A DNA stretch of 64,000 nucleotides, taken from assembly GCA_905160935.1 (NCBI GenBank), contig CAJHZI010000382.1, positions 144,501 to 208,500 on the forward strand. The letters run 5' to 3'. Below the pieces are notes generated by a model, which saw only the letters and a list, made by a program, of their open reading frames with translations, was not told where the DNA came from and searched no databases. Shown piece by piece: positions 25,955 through 39,600 of this stretch (within the stretch, counting starts at the first letter, position 1; every line of letters starts with the position of its first letter). The position numbers and the translations under genes were made by a program. This DNA comes from Enchytraeus crypticus (lineage: Eukaryota; Annelida; Clitellata; Enchytraeida; Enchytraeidae).

Positions 25955-28900
25955 GTATACGTGCAGTTGAAACAGGTCTATATTTTAATCAATCTGGCTT
26001 TCATTGAATAAAATTAGTAGATGTTTCAGAGAATAGAGCATCCACGAGGTGCAAGAAACTGATTCACTAGCATCATTTCTGGTACTTTAGCCTAATGTAG
26101 TTATATAAACTCTCAATATTCAACATTTCCTGAAGAGAATTTTGATTGCAAGTTCGTAAGTTTTATTTTTAAAAATCTAGTTGGACCTAAACTACTAGTG
26201 AATTGCGACATTCACGTTGATCAGTAGCAGTCCACTCAACCTGTTAATATTTCAGAAGTATAAATTTTGTATGGAGTCTTTAATTACTGCTTCAGTTTAG
26301 GTGTAATTACCATCAGTTTGTATTTCTCTCCATTTCCTATTTCCTTTTTGCATCTTCTGATACTTAATTTAGTGGTTGAATTGTAATTGTCTGTTATTCA
26401 TTGTTTAGATGATTATTATTGCTTTATTTAATAGACGACTGTTTTTGATTGATTAAATGACTGTTTGATTGATCTGATGATCGTTGGCTATTTATTGATT
26501 GATAAGATGACTGCTTTTTATTGATTTATTGATGATGATTGTTTGTTATTTTTTATTTACTAGATGACCGTTTGTTATTGATTGATCTGTTGATTGTTTG
26601 TTATTGATTGATTGATTAGATGACTGTTATTTATTGATTGGATGATTGTTTGGTATTGGTTGATTTACTAGTTTGTTATTGATTGATTTATTAGATGATC
26701 ATTTGTTATTGATTGATAAGATGAGTCTTTGTTATTGATTGATTTATTGGACGATTGGCAGTTATTGATTGATTGATTAGATGACTGGCATGCCGCTTGC
26801 AGTGGTATGATGCATGCCTATCCAATCATACCTGACTCTCTCTCATCCAATCTCCTTATCATCTACTTTTCTCTCCCGCAACATTTGCAGCCATATCTAG
26901 ATAATTTTCGTCAGGTTGATTTCGATTTTTGCTTATTTAATTTACTTATAGCTACTAGGTTATATGAATATTACTAAGCTAGTTTTTATTATTGTCAAAA
27001 TTAACTTCAATGACTTGTAGTTCTATTTCTATTTCTATGATTAAAATAAAAGGAAAGTGCATTTATAGTAATAGTTGTTAAATTAGTTTTTACTTTTATG
27101 CTCTATTTGTGTCATTGTGATATGATATCAGTTTTTAGCTATCAACTTTATATAATAACAGATCAAAATTCAAAGCACCACTTTTTTATTAAAATGCTTA
27201 CATAGTTTTTGTTCTTATATGCATATTTATGTATCAGTATACGCTTATATTCTTTTGTTAGACAAATATGAGAAGATTTGAACAGATGTGTGCTTTTGAT
27301 GGTCGATCATTGCTATTGGTTAACATGCACAGTGCCTGTAAGGATACAAGTTTATCTGAGGTAAATGTTCTATATATGATTTGAATATAAATAGTTTGTT
27401 GTTATTTCTTCTGATAACCTAGCAACTAAAGCTGCAAGGCTAAATTTAATGCTGTATATCATATTGTACCCACATCCCCAACGCCTCCAGGAATCTGGAA
27501 GTGTTGGGGATATGGGGAGGGGTGGAGGAGATTGGCTGGACTCAGGGGGCTACAAATGAGAAAGTTCTGGAGAGATTTGGTGCAGATAGACAGCTGATAA
27601 TGTATTAAGAAATAGGAAGATTTGGATAGGGCATAGGGAGGAAAGTCTACTAAAAGTGGTCATAGTAGGCAGAATGGTAGGAAATAAAGGCAGAGGCAGG
27701 CTGTGATGGGAGAAGCGTGGAGACGTTATATACCGTGGACCTGCCAGTATGCAGTGCACTAAGAGAGATTGTACTATAAAGGTTCTCTAATGGCGGTCCT
27801 CAAGGGATTCACATGCATCCAGCTTCAACGTTGCTATAGACTCGGTTTGGTAACTTATGAATTAAAAGCCTCCTTATTGGGCATAGTTAAGTATTTTACT
27901 AACTGTAAAGGAATACGGATTACCATTGACATATTTGCATGACTCATATTTGTCATATTTACTATGTAGTGCTATTGGTGGTTTATTTTTGTGTTTTTCA
28001 TTTAGGTTGAAATGTTGCAGTACAGATATAATCAAATCAGCAGATGCTCTATATTTATCATTCTACAAGGACAGGAAAACGAAGGGTTTGTATTTGTTCA
28101 TTTTGGTACTGTTCGGCTAGATATTTTCTAAATATTGATTCATCGATTAATTTTAAATCGAATTGTTTAACGTAAACATTTAACGTTTACTTTACATTAA
28201 TTTTTATGGATCAGGAGTTCATGGAGTTAAATCAGATTTTAGTTTAACATATTTTTAACCAAATGTACATTGTAATTGTGGTTTAAAATTCAATAAATAT
28301 AATTATGAAGTAATTACTGCAGTAGTTCTCCAGTCAAGCAATAATAAGGATAACTAGAATTTCAAAAGTGTGACATTAAGTGAATTGTCTAAATATATAT
28401 AATGATCTAACTAAACGTGTGAATGGCTAATTGGACTAATTTATATTAGGATTAATATGACTTCCCTAACATCCTACTTCTCTGACACCATCCTGTATGA
28501 GGAAATGGAAGTTAAACCTTTATTACAATTATTAATTTTGGAGCTTCGTCAAATGGCGCTGAATTGTGTTGTAGAACTGTTGAACGGGATGTGGAATATT
28601 TTCAACGTTGTACAACAGGGAAGAGACCATGTCTTTACTTTACTCTAGATCATTCCAATGAATGGTACTGTCTAATCTTTGATTGCGATACTTAATGATA
28701 TTTGTGTAATTCTTCAGCTACTTCTTTATTTCTTTCTTTTAAAATTATTATTCTCGACAAACACAATAACATCAGTTTGCAAATATAGCAACCATAACGT
28801 CAAATTAGCAAACATACAACTGTAACTTCAGTTAGCAAATGCAGTATTCATAGCATTAATTACCAAGTAGACCTATAGCAACCAATGGAGATGAAAATGT

Positions 28901-31075
28901 ATAATAGCAGATAACTTTAAAAGATAGGACCTATAGCTATAGTTCTAAGAAAAAATATTGAATTGAGAAAATAATAAATCGAGAATATTTTAGATTTAAT
29001 CAAGATGATAATGCTGTCTTACTTTTAGTTTAAATTGTCAATCTTTTTTCCCGGAACTGAAGTTTAATTTATGGTTGCAAAGAGTTCAAAATTTAAACCT
29101 ATTTTAACTCTCTGTCATTGCATTTTATATATAATTGTATATAACCACAAAGTTTACGAGTTTATGAAGTATACTATTTACTAGTTATCCTAACTAGGTC
29201 ATTAATTAAACTCTGAAACTTCTCATTTGTGTAAAAATTAAAATAAGTATGTTATCAATATATAGTTGTCTGTTAAAAATATTTTTATTCCTTGTATTTA
29301 TTTATATTAGTGTGATCGTCTTAGGCTATGTCACACTCATTCAACTATTGTTTAGGACTATTGACTGTGTTAGGAGTTGCTGTTGAAACGAGTATGGGCA
29401 AAATTTTGTTAAATAGCTGTGAAATTCGGCGACTGGTAGGTTCTATTCGGCAGACAGTATTCATGTTTGTGAAGTGAAATAACTCGACTGAGCACGTCCT
29501 GAGTTATGTGCGTTGAGCCTGTGCTCACGTGGAGTAGATTGCGCTGACCTGGGCTTTGAACCAAAGCCTCTTGCATCAGAGCATCTTGTAGCTCAAGGCC
29601 TCTTGCATCCTATCACTCTAACTGTTGCATCATATCCCTCTCTCTTTAGTGTTATTATAACCTCTGATTGATTTAAAAATCTGTAGCGATTTTATAATCG
29701 TCTAAAAAGCATTAAAAGACATGAGATAATTCTAAGTTTTTTCTATGTAGTTAATATATTTCGGAAGAGCACGCAGGAGAGAAATTCTGAATGAAATTTA
29801 GCAGATAGCGGTACTGTGTCAATACTGAATATCTAAAATGTTAATATTTAACAAATTCGGGTTAGGAAATGGAGTATAATTGTTGCTGATAATTCATTTG
29901 TATTTCGTGTTTTACCTATCTGTTGATTTAATTTATTAAGTTGGTTTTGTAAGAGTTTTCTGTTTACAGTGATTTGCCGATTGATGGAGCTAAACGTATT
30001 CCATGTTCTTCATCAGAAGAGTTCTGTTCCTCGCTGTCTGTTGAACTGGAACGACTGCTCAAAGATGTTTGTATTGCTACTGCAGTTATATATTTTGGTA
30101 TCTCCCTCTTAGTGCACTGCTTACTGGCAGGTCCATGGTATAGCCTCCACTCTTTTCTGTCTTCCTTTTTTCTCTTCATGTCCATTTACGAGCAGATCTC
30201 TAAATCATCTAAAATTCCAAATCTCTGTCATCCTCTGCTTCTCTTTCCTTCCTTTCTACCTTCTATGACCTCCTTTAGTAAACTATCTCCCCTAAGACTG
30301 TGTCCTATCAAATTCTTCTATATTTCAAATTATTCTATCAAATTCTTATATGGCATTTATCAACTGTCTATCTGTACGCACTCTCTTTAAGGCTTCTTTA
30401 TTTGCAACTGTTTGAGTCCTGCTAACCCTTTCCATTCTTCTCTATATCAAAATTTCTAACTCTTCTAAATTTCCTGCAATCTTACAACCCTTAATGTCCA
30501 TTTTTTGTGTACAATTATAAATTTTATTCATTTTATTGGCGTGCTTAACGCACTCAAAATAGAACTTTGCCAAAAAGCTTAGCTGAAAATTAAGCTAATG
30601 TTAGAACATCTTAACATGTTAGAACAAGATAGGACCATGTCCTCACTGGTGGCCGTTATGCAGAACAACTAATTAAATAACGTAAGGTTCATTGCACCCT
30701 TTATATTTTGTGCACAATGTTTGTCTGTATAATGTTTCTGATATCTGACACTGGTTTCACTGGTTTTATGAATAAAACATGTCTCTCTCTCAGTCTCTCT
30801 CTCTCTCTCGGTTCTACGATATTGTACTGGTTGGGCGGCCGAGCAGATAGCGTACTTATCTGATATGCAGTAGGCTCTCGGTTTGATTCCCAGTCTTATC
30901 GTCTCTGATAGTTTTTATGTGGTATGGAAAGATGCGTTAAGCATGGCTATATAGCTCTTTTTATAGGCACTCCCCTGTGTAAAGGGCGCTTTCTCCTATA
31001 AATAGTTTGGTCAATTAAATATTTGTTTTACAACGGCCCTTTAATTAAGGCTTTATATTAAAAAATACTCTATTG

Positions 31076-31154
<79 letters not shown>

Positions 31155-33550
31155 GTCCTTCAAATATAGCAGTCTTTATAATTGTTTACAAATGACAGTA
31201 AAGAAAAGTACAAAATATATTAACTTTTGAAGGAAATCTGCTTGACAAACTTCTGTTATTTATGTTGCAGGTGTTTGCTGTATCGGACTCGGCCAACGAT
31301 TGCGTGAACGACTATGGGAGTGGTTTGGATGAGCCACTGCTGAACTGGGGCGCTCACATGTGGGATAGCTCAGGAGACGCTGAACAGATGGAGGCACTGT
31401 ACATGTGGAACCAGTCCACGTGTCAGCTGGGCTTAGAAAAGGTAAATATAAAATCTGACTGGTTGAGTCATCATCATGATCTGACTGGTTGAGTAGTGAA
31501 ACCTTTTCTTTACTCAACCAGTCAGATTTTATCAATCAATCAATCAATAAGAATTTAACGTCCATCAATCAATAAGAATTTAACGTCTGGTTCCTCGCCA
31601 TAAGACAATGTCAGGGACGTCAAATATTTACAGCTGAAGAAATGTGAGGTTTAAAGTAATGTTACAGCAAAGAAGCTCTGTGAAAATTTTTCCTTTATTT
31701 TTCTGCTGTGGTACGGAATTAAACTCCTAAACCTGATTAACAAAATGTTCTCTAAAATATACAGTTTTAATTAAACTCTCATTCAATATATTGTTGCATA
31801 TGACTAAATATCACAGATGTCTTATATACTCATATCTTAGGTTAGGATAAATTGTGGATTTGCGTAGTTGTATCTTTACAACAACAACAGCACGATTAGA
31901 GTTCTACTGTTGTCCTTGACAACATAAAGCACTGCGAAACCAAATCAAAACCTATGATCAGAATATGGGTGGTCCATAAACGATGCGAGCCAAAATCCGG
32001 GTAATCTGTTCAAGCTTTAGGCAAAGCTTTAGTGGAAGGCTGATGTTGTTGTTATATTAATTCTCTATTTATTGATCTGATGTTGCTGTTATATTAATTC
32101 TCTATTTATTGATCTGATGTTGTTGTTATATTAATTCTCTATTTATTGATCTGATGTTGTTGTTATATTAATTCCCTATTTATTAATCTGATGTTGTTGT
32201 TATCTTAATTCTCTGTCTATTGATCTGATGTTGTTGTTATCATAATTTCTCTATTTATTGATCTGATGTTGTTGTTATCATAATTCTGTATCTATTGATC
32301 TGATGTTGTAATAGTTCTCTATTTGTTGATCTGATGTTGTTGTTGTAATAGTTCTCTATTTGTTGATCTGATGTTGTTGTTGTAATAGTTCTCTATTTAT
32401 TGATCTGATGTTGTTGTTGTTATAATTCTCTATCTATTGATCTGATGTTGTTGTTGTAATAGTTCTCTATTTGTTGATCTGATGTTGTTGTTATAATAGT
32501 TCTCTATTTTTTGATCTGATGTTGTTGTTATATTTATCTATTTATTGATCTCTTATTAATGCAGCACTATGATCGGTTGAACGAGCATGTATCCGCTGCT
32601 GGCCCTGTCCCTCCATTGCTTGTGTTGGGAAAACCCGGTGTGGGGAAATCTCTGCTGCTCGCAAAATGGTAAGACTTTTGAGTATTATTTTTTGTGAGGC
32701 TGTAACTCAATTTTAATTTTTTATTTTAAACGCACTGACATTGTATGCCACTCATTGACTAGTATATTAAAAAGCTATAGCGCCATCTGTGTTAGATACA
32801 AGATGGTGCAGGTGATAGCTCCGTCAAGTTTACTCTGCAACTTCTTCAAATAAATTAAAATTCATCATCATCGTCATCTTCCCTAATAAATCTAATTAAT
32901 ATGCCGAAAATTAGAGCTCAATTAGTGCTAATTTTTGATGCGAGTCCCACAATAAGATCTCACTCCGTTTGCTACGTATTGCGTACCAAAGTTTTTCAGA
33001 GTCAACTTGACGCACTCTGCAACTTTCACATTGGAATTTGAAACCTATGCTAAAATTTAGAGCTTAGTGCTAATTTTTATTAGAAGTCCCTCAATTGAAG
33101 CTCACTCCATTTGGTACTTATCGGGCTCCGCAACATTCTCGAATAAACTTAAAAACTATATATATAAAATTATAGCTCAATTAGTGCTCATTTTTGCTGC
33201 GACTCTCATACTATAATTAATACTCGCTCTGTTCGGTACTTATAGCATATCGGAGCTTTGTGGTGCTTCAAATAAATCTAATTTACATGCCGAAATTAGA
33301 GCTCACTAATTGAGATCTATTTTCGGCATGTAAATTAGATTTATTTGAAGAAGTTCAGGAGCCAACTTGACGGAGCTGCAGGTGATGGTGTATATAGGAA
33401 ATGTTATTAATTAAAGCAGTATGCTCTCTGATTTTTGCCTCTATCCCTCTCTTTTTCTTTCTCTCTCGCTCTCTGTTTCTCTCTGTTTCTCTCTTTTTCA
33501 CTTTGTCCCTCTCTTTCTCTCTCTCTCTCTCTCTCCCACTTTCTCCCACT

Positions 33551-33602
<52 letters not shown>

Positions 33603-33863
33603 CTCCATTTCTGTGCTACTAAGATGCAGTTATTAATTGGCGATGTTTGATGATGTTACAGGATAGAGTTACAGCAGTACCGCACTGCTGGGTGTCTGGT
33701 GCTTTATCACTTCGTAGGCTGTTCCTCGTCCTCCAGTGCTGATCCTGTTCTCATGACCAGACGTCTCACTGCGCGGGTTTGTTGATCACGTCATTGAGCT
33801 TCCTGCTCTAGCAAGGAAGCTCAGAAATCGCTGATATATATGCATCTTTATTTCACCAAAACA

Positions 33864-33894
<31 letters not shown>

Positions 33895-35417
33895 AACGAA
33901 AACTTATATAGCAGTGTCATGGCCGAACTCGGTCTTCGAGACTACTTTACAGGTATACTTCAATAGTAATCATGAGCTAAATAACAATTACATTTAAATT
34001 AATATCTGAAGTAGTAAAAATTTCTACATATGAGCGGAACTTTACGCTTTCCAGCAACACTCATTCCAGTCTTCACATACAAAATACTTATAATAAACAT
34101 ACATACTTGTATAATACTTTATGGTAGCATAACTACAATAAGTACACAATATAAAGTACACTATATACAGTGACATCATGTTCAACGAAATAGGCTTAGA
34201 GATATAGTGTTCGAAACACTCTTGAGTGCATTATTTAATTCTTACTTATGTATCTAGATGAGATGCATCCTTGATAGATTTTATTAGCGTAACTTGTCTC
34301 CTTACAGCTCATCATCATCATCTTCCCTTGAATCCCAGTTTAGCTAGGGTCGAGCTCTGTCAAGAATATTGATTGTCATAAATACGAAAAATGCGAGCGA
34401 TAATAGTTGATAAATTGACTGATTGGTTCAGCTTATGCAGCATGTTGTGTCCCCACCCCCGCTCTCCTCTGATCCTGCTCGACTGATTGAGGAGTTTCCT
34501 AAGTGGCTGGAAAAGGTTTCTTCCAAGATTTCTGGTGGAATTGTTCTCGTATTGGATTCCATCGATCGATTTCAGGTGTGGGCTCTCTTTTTAGTTGTTT
34601 AATTTTTGTATGATTGACTTCTTGTGATATTACGAGTTTGATTAATAGGACTTATCTGAGGTCTTGGGTATTTTTTAAATCTATACTATAACCATATAGC
34701 GTTTTATCCCTGATTGATTAATTATATATAATTATTTATTTAGAAGTTGGTACACTTCTGATTTGGTATACATGTAGAATGATTCTCTTGCTGTAAATTT
34801 CGAAGTTAATTTACATTTCCATCATTGATTCTTTCATTGGTTCATTTAAAGAGTGTGACATTGCTAGTTGATATAGTTTCTACCTATATATTATAATTTA
34901 CTGTTAATTTCTTGATCACGATGTTGATTTGATTAATATATCATCTTCAATTACCTGAGGTTAAATTAATAATAAATATGTATTTTGTGTTTCACTGTTT
35001 AATTCAGTGACTTCTTTGATTTTCGTGAAGAGTTACATTTAACCACAACTATTTTTGACATACTAGTGGCAGTATTATATCTGTTCATTAGGTACTGTAA
35101 ACTTAATGGATTAATTGATTGTTTGATCAGTTGATTTATTGTTAGGCTGTAGAAGTTTGATATAATGAGCAATTTAATTCCTTAGTTGCATGGCTGTTTT
35201 TTATCACCGGACCGGCACCGTTTAGGATCTTTTTCTTTCTGTTCAGCACATGTTTTTTTAAGATCGTTTGGGGTGAATGGATTTGTAGTGACATGTGATG
35301 GTAGGACGTCCCTGACATCATACTTGTATGAGGAAACAAACTTTAAACCTTTATTATTATTATTTATTATTATTATTATTTATTATTATTATTATTTATT
35401 ATTATTATTATTTATTA

Positions 35418-35449
<32 letters not shown>

Positions 35450-36552
35450 CTTTTTATTTGTTGTATAATTGTAGAAGTGTGATATACTGATGGGGTGGTT
35501 GAATGACCCTCTACCGGTGGATCTCAGAGTTATTGTATCAGCAGACGAGGACAGATGTCTGCAGGCCTGGAAGTAGTATATTAATAATAAATATGTATTT
35601 TGTGTTTCACTGTTTAATTCAGTGACTTCTTTGATTTTCGTGAAGAGTTACATTCAACCACAACTATTTTTGACATACTAGTGGCAGTATTATATCTGTT
35701 CATTGGGTTAAAAAGCTGGTAAAGCTAAGGGTAACGTCAGATTTCTCAGTCGAAAGTGATGTCAGTGACGGGCCATCCCAGGATTTGAACTCCGCACCTA
35801 CTGATCCGCGGTCGAGTATCTTACCGATTTCGCCACTGTCTCCAGCCAAATCGTTAATAAATCAGCCAGGGTTAATAAATCAGTCAGTGTTAATAAATCA
35901 GCTTACTGATAAACAGTATAGAATGAAATATAGCGATAAAATGAAATGTAAATATAATTGAAAACAATCATTTTTTACTAAGAAGAATTATATTTTATAA
36001 TAAATATTTTTTAAGATGCCTAGTTGTATACATAAATAATGTTTGATCCAGCTCTTGCTTATTCTTTGGCGACATGATCAAACTAAAAGCCCGAAGAACG
36101 ACTTATTTCAAACTCAGTTCGTTAGTTGTTCACAGTGCTTGATGTTGTCTATAGTTATACTAGCGATATAGCATTTGTTTTTGTAAAATTAATTATGAGA
36201 GCATACAGGCAGAATGGAAAAACCTTGAAGATTGGATATACTCTCTGAAAGTTAAGCTCCTCTATATGCTTAAAGATGTTCTCAAGAGTTGAATTCTTGA
36301 AAGGCTTTGCTTGTTATTTGTGATATCATTACTATTGAAAGCCTTGTGCTCGAAATATCTTTCGTACTCGCCTACAGATGTTTTGCAATGCGTAATTCTG
36401 TCATAAACAACGATTGGGGGAAACAGCTTTTTATTTGTCGATTCCGGCATTTGTTTATATCAGACTTCGTTTGCCCTAAATAACATCTTCCACAATCGGC
36501 CTGCAAGTATTTGATAGTATGTGATATTTTCTTGAACGGTTAATGTTTGACA

Positions 36553-36597
<45 letters not shown>

Positions 36598-36612
36598 GTA
36601 ATACAATAATAA

Positions 36613-36643
<31 letters not shown>

Positions 36644-39600
36644 TCTGATAATTCATTACACATAGATTGTGGCCGTCTTTGACATTGGAAGCGTTGAGTC
36701 AGAAGAACGTGAAGGATTTGGTGCAGGCTCAGCTGAGCTCTGCTCCTGCTGATGTGTCACGTGATGTCGAGTCAGCTGTGCTCAGATACTGCTCCTCTCA
36801 TTCCACTTGCTATCCGCTCTATGTTGTTCTCACTACCGCTTACATTGCCAGGTCATCATCATTGCATTTTGTCCCATTGAATTATAGTGCACTGCCTACT
36901 GACAGGTCCATGGTATATAACGCCTCCACTCTTCTCTGTCTTCCGCCTTCCTCTTCATTTCCACATATGAGTGGGTCTTTAAATCATCTAACATACCTAA
37001 TCTCGGCCTGCCCCTGCCTCTTTTTCCTTCCATTCTACCTCTATTTAATAGACCTTCCCCCCTTAGAATGTGTCCTATCCATCTCTTCTTCCTATTTCTT
37101 AATACATTTATCAACTGTCTATCTGTGCCAACTCTCTCCAGGACTTCCTCATTTGTAACCTTTTGAGTCCAGCTAATCCTCTCCATTCTTCTCCAAATCC
37201 GCATTTCCAATGCCTCCAGTTTCCTAATATCTTCCTTCCTTAAGGTTCATGTTTCACATCCGTAGAATAGCCTGGTCGAAACCAAAGTTTTCACTATCTT
37301 TATCTTTGTGTCTTTTTTTAGACTTTTTGATAATAGTTCCTTTCTACTACCAAAGACCGCTTTTGCTTGTGCAATCCTACTGCATATTTCGCGTCTCACA
37401 TTTCCCATCATCGGTTATAGTATGACCCAAATATTTGAAACTCCTTACCTGTTCCAATTTCGTACCATTTATTGTGATATTAACTTCACATTTATTATTG
37501 GACACTCTCATAACCTTTGTCTTTTTTATATTAATCTTCATGCCATATCTTAGGGCCGTATCATTCAGCCTATCCATTATCTTCTGCAATCCAATCTCGC
37601 TGCCCGCTACGGTCATCTGCAAATCGTACATCTTGTAAGAAATTCCCTCCTACTTTTATTCCTTCTTCCAAGTTTTCCATGGCTTCCTCCATCATTGCAT
37701 CAGCGTAAATGTTACACAGCAGCGGCGAAATGCTCAACCTTGTCTTACTCCACGTCCTATTTCACCTTCTTCTGAGTATTCTTGTTGGATTTTGATTACT
37801 GCTCTTTGATTCATGTACAAGTTCAAAATTAGTCTTCTATCTCTCCAGTCAATTCCTATTCTTTTTAAGATATTCATCATCGTTATCCAATCAATCCTGT
37901 CAGAGGCCTTCTCGAAGTCTACAAAGCATACAAAAACGTCATTTCCATATTCTAAGCTTCTTTCGCAAAGAACCCACATTACTCCTATTGCTTCTCGTGT
38001 ATTATGTTCATGGTTATGTCATATTTTATGTTTTATGTTATGTGTATGTATTATGTTATATTATGGTGTAGTTTGTGAGAAACATCCTCACGAAGTGTCT
38101 TCATATTTTACACTTGGCTTGATATTTAGAATCTACAGAAAGCAAACGATACTTTAACTGCAACGAATGATAGTCTGCAATGTCTATTACTTTAGCCTGA
38201 TCCTTATTTGATTTATCAATTGAAACGTCTTTAATAAGCTGCTGGCATCTGTTGATGTCTCGTTTAGGGTTATCCAACTGTTGTACATACTTTACCTGTT
38301 ACTCAAGACTTTGTAGTTATTTTATATATTAATGCTTAGATTTTTGAAGTTATTATGGGGTATTCTACTATTCTAATAAAGAATATATATATATATATAT
38401 CCCTTTGCGATGTGTAACTATTTTAGAGTTAAATTTTGTTGTAGTAATATTTACATTTTTATTGTGGTTGCAGATGTCACAAAATTGGCAAGGACTATGC
38501 CTCTAATTTAAGTTTACTTCTGAAATCTGAGAGTGTTCAGCAACTCTACGTGGCTATCTTAGAGACTCTAGCTTTGGAATTCGACGAAACAACCGCTGCA
38601 TTTATGAGAAAAGTTAGCGCTATTTGTTTACGTAACTCTCTGCGGTCAACTGGTCATGGATAATATTCAGATGGATTTCTGTGAGAGATAGATATATTTG
38701 CGTGCCTGTTTCACTGTATGGCATTCAGTCCTGTCAGACTAGTCCTTCTGCATTGGCGTTCCTTTTGTTAATTTTTGTCTCAGTTTTTTATATTGAATTT
38801 ATTGCAGTCTTGTTGTTAAGGACAGTATACCACAGTGGCTTCTAATGAATTATATTTAATTATAGTATCATAGTCGATAATAATACAGAAAAAAAGATCT
38901 GATTTATATTGATTTCTTTTCATATTGCAGCATATTATTGTAAAAAATTATTCATTGTGATGTACTGTATATTATACATCTTTTAGTTCCGTTATATGAT
39001 CAGTGACTTAGTATGCTGTGACAAAAGTTGACTAAGTATTAACGTAAGATTAATATGCTATTTTGTAAAGCCCTTGTCTGTAAATTTTGTATAGTTTGTG
39101 TAGTCTCTGTCTTCTTGCTGTCTTGTAGCCAAGTTTGTAGCACCCTTGTCTGATAAGCAAGATGCTGCGGGTTCGAAATCCAGGATCATTTCTGGTAGTA
39201 AACTTTTTGTACGGAGAAACAGACTTAAACTTAGCGGTAGCTCTTTAAATTATTTTTATATAACGTGTAGGATAGTTGTTTATCAAAATAATAAATGTAA
39301 TTAAGATTATTTTAATGTCATTATTATTATTGTTATTATTAAACGTTGCTGGTCGCAGCAGCGGGTGACATTGCCCTGAATCCACAACTTTTGGCTCCAG
39401 CAGCGCCCGTCTCCACTTCATCTGTTATCGATCCACCACGACGGTGACTCCCCTGGCGTTGATGAGGCAGTTGTGAGAACTCTGCTGGGAGAACTGCTGT
39501 TAGAAGTCATCGACCCTGAAATCTTTATATAATTTTAATTTTTATATATATATTTTATAATATATTTATTTATATTTATTTTTATTAAACTTTTTTACGG

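Noticed and set aside
39343-39540. Extra NPHP3 exon in intron 15
   Set aside because: Exons 15 and 16 join in phase and match the family without an insertion. The segment is flanked by SINE-tail repeats and looks like a mobile fragment.
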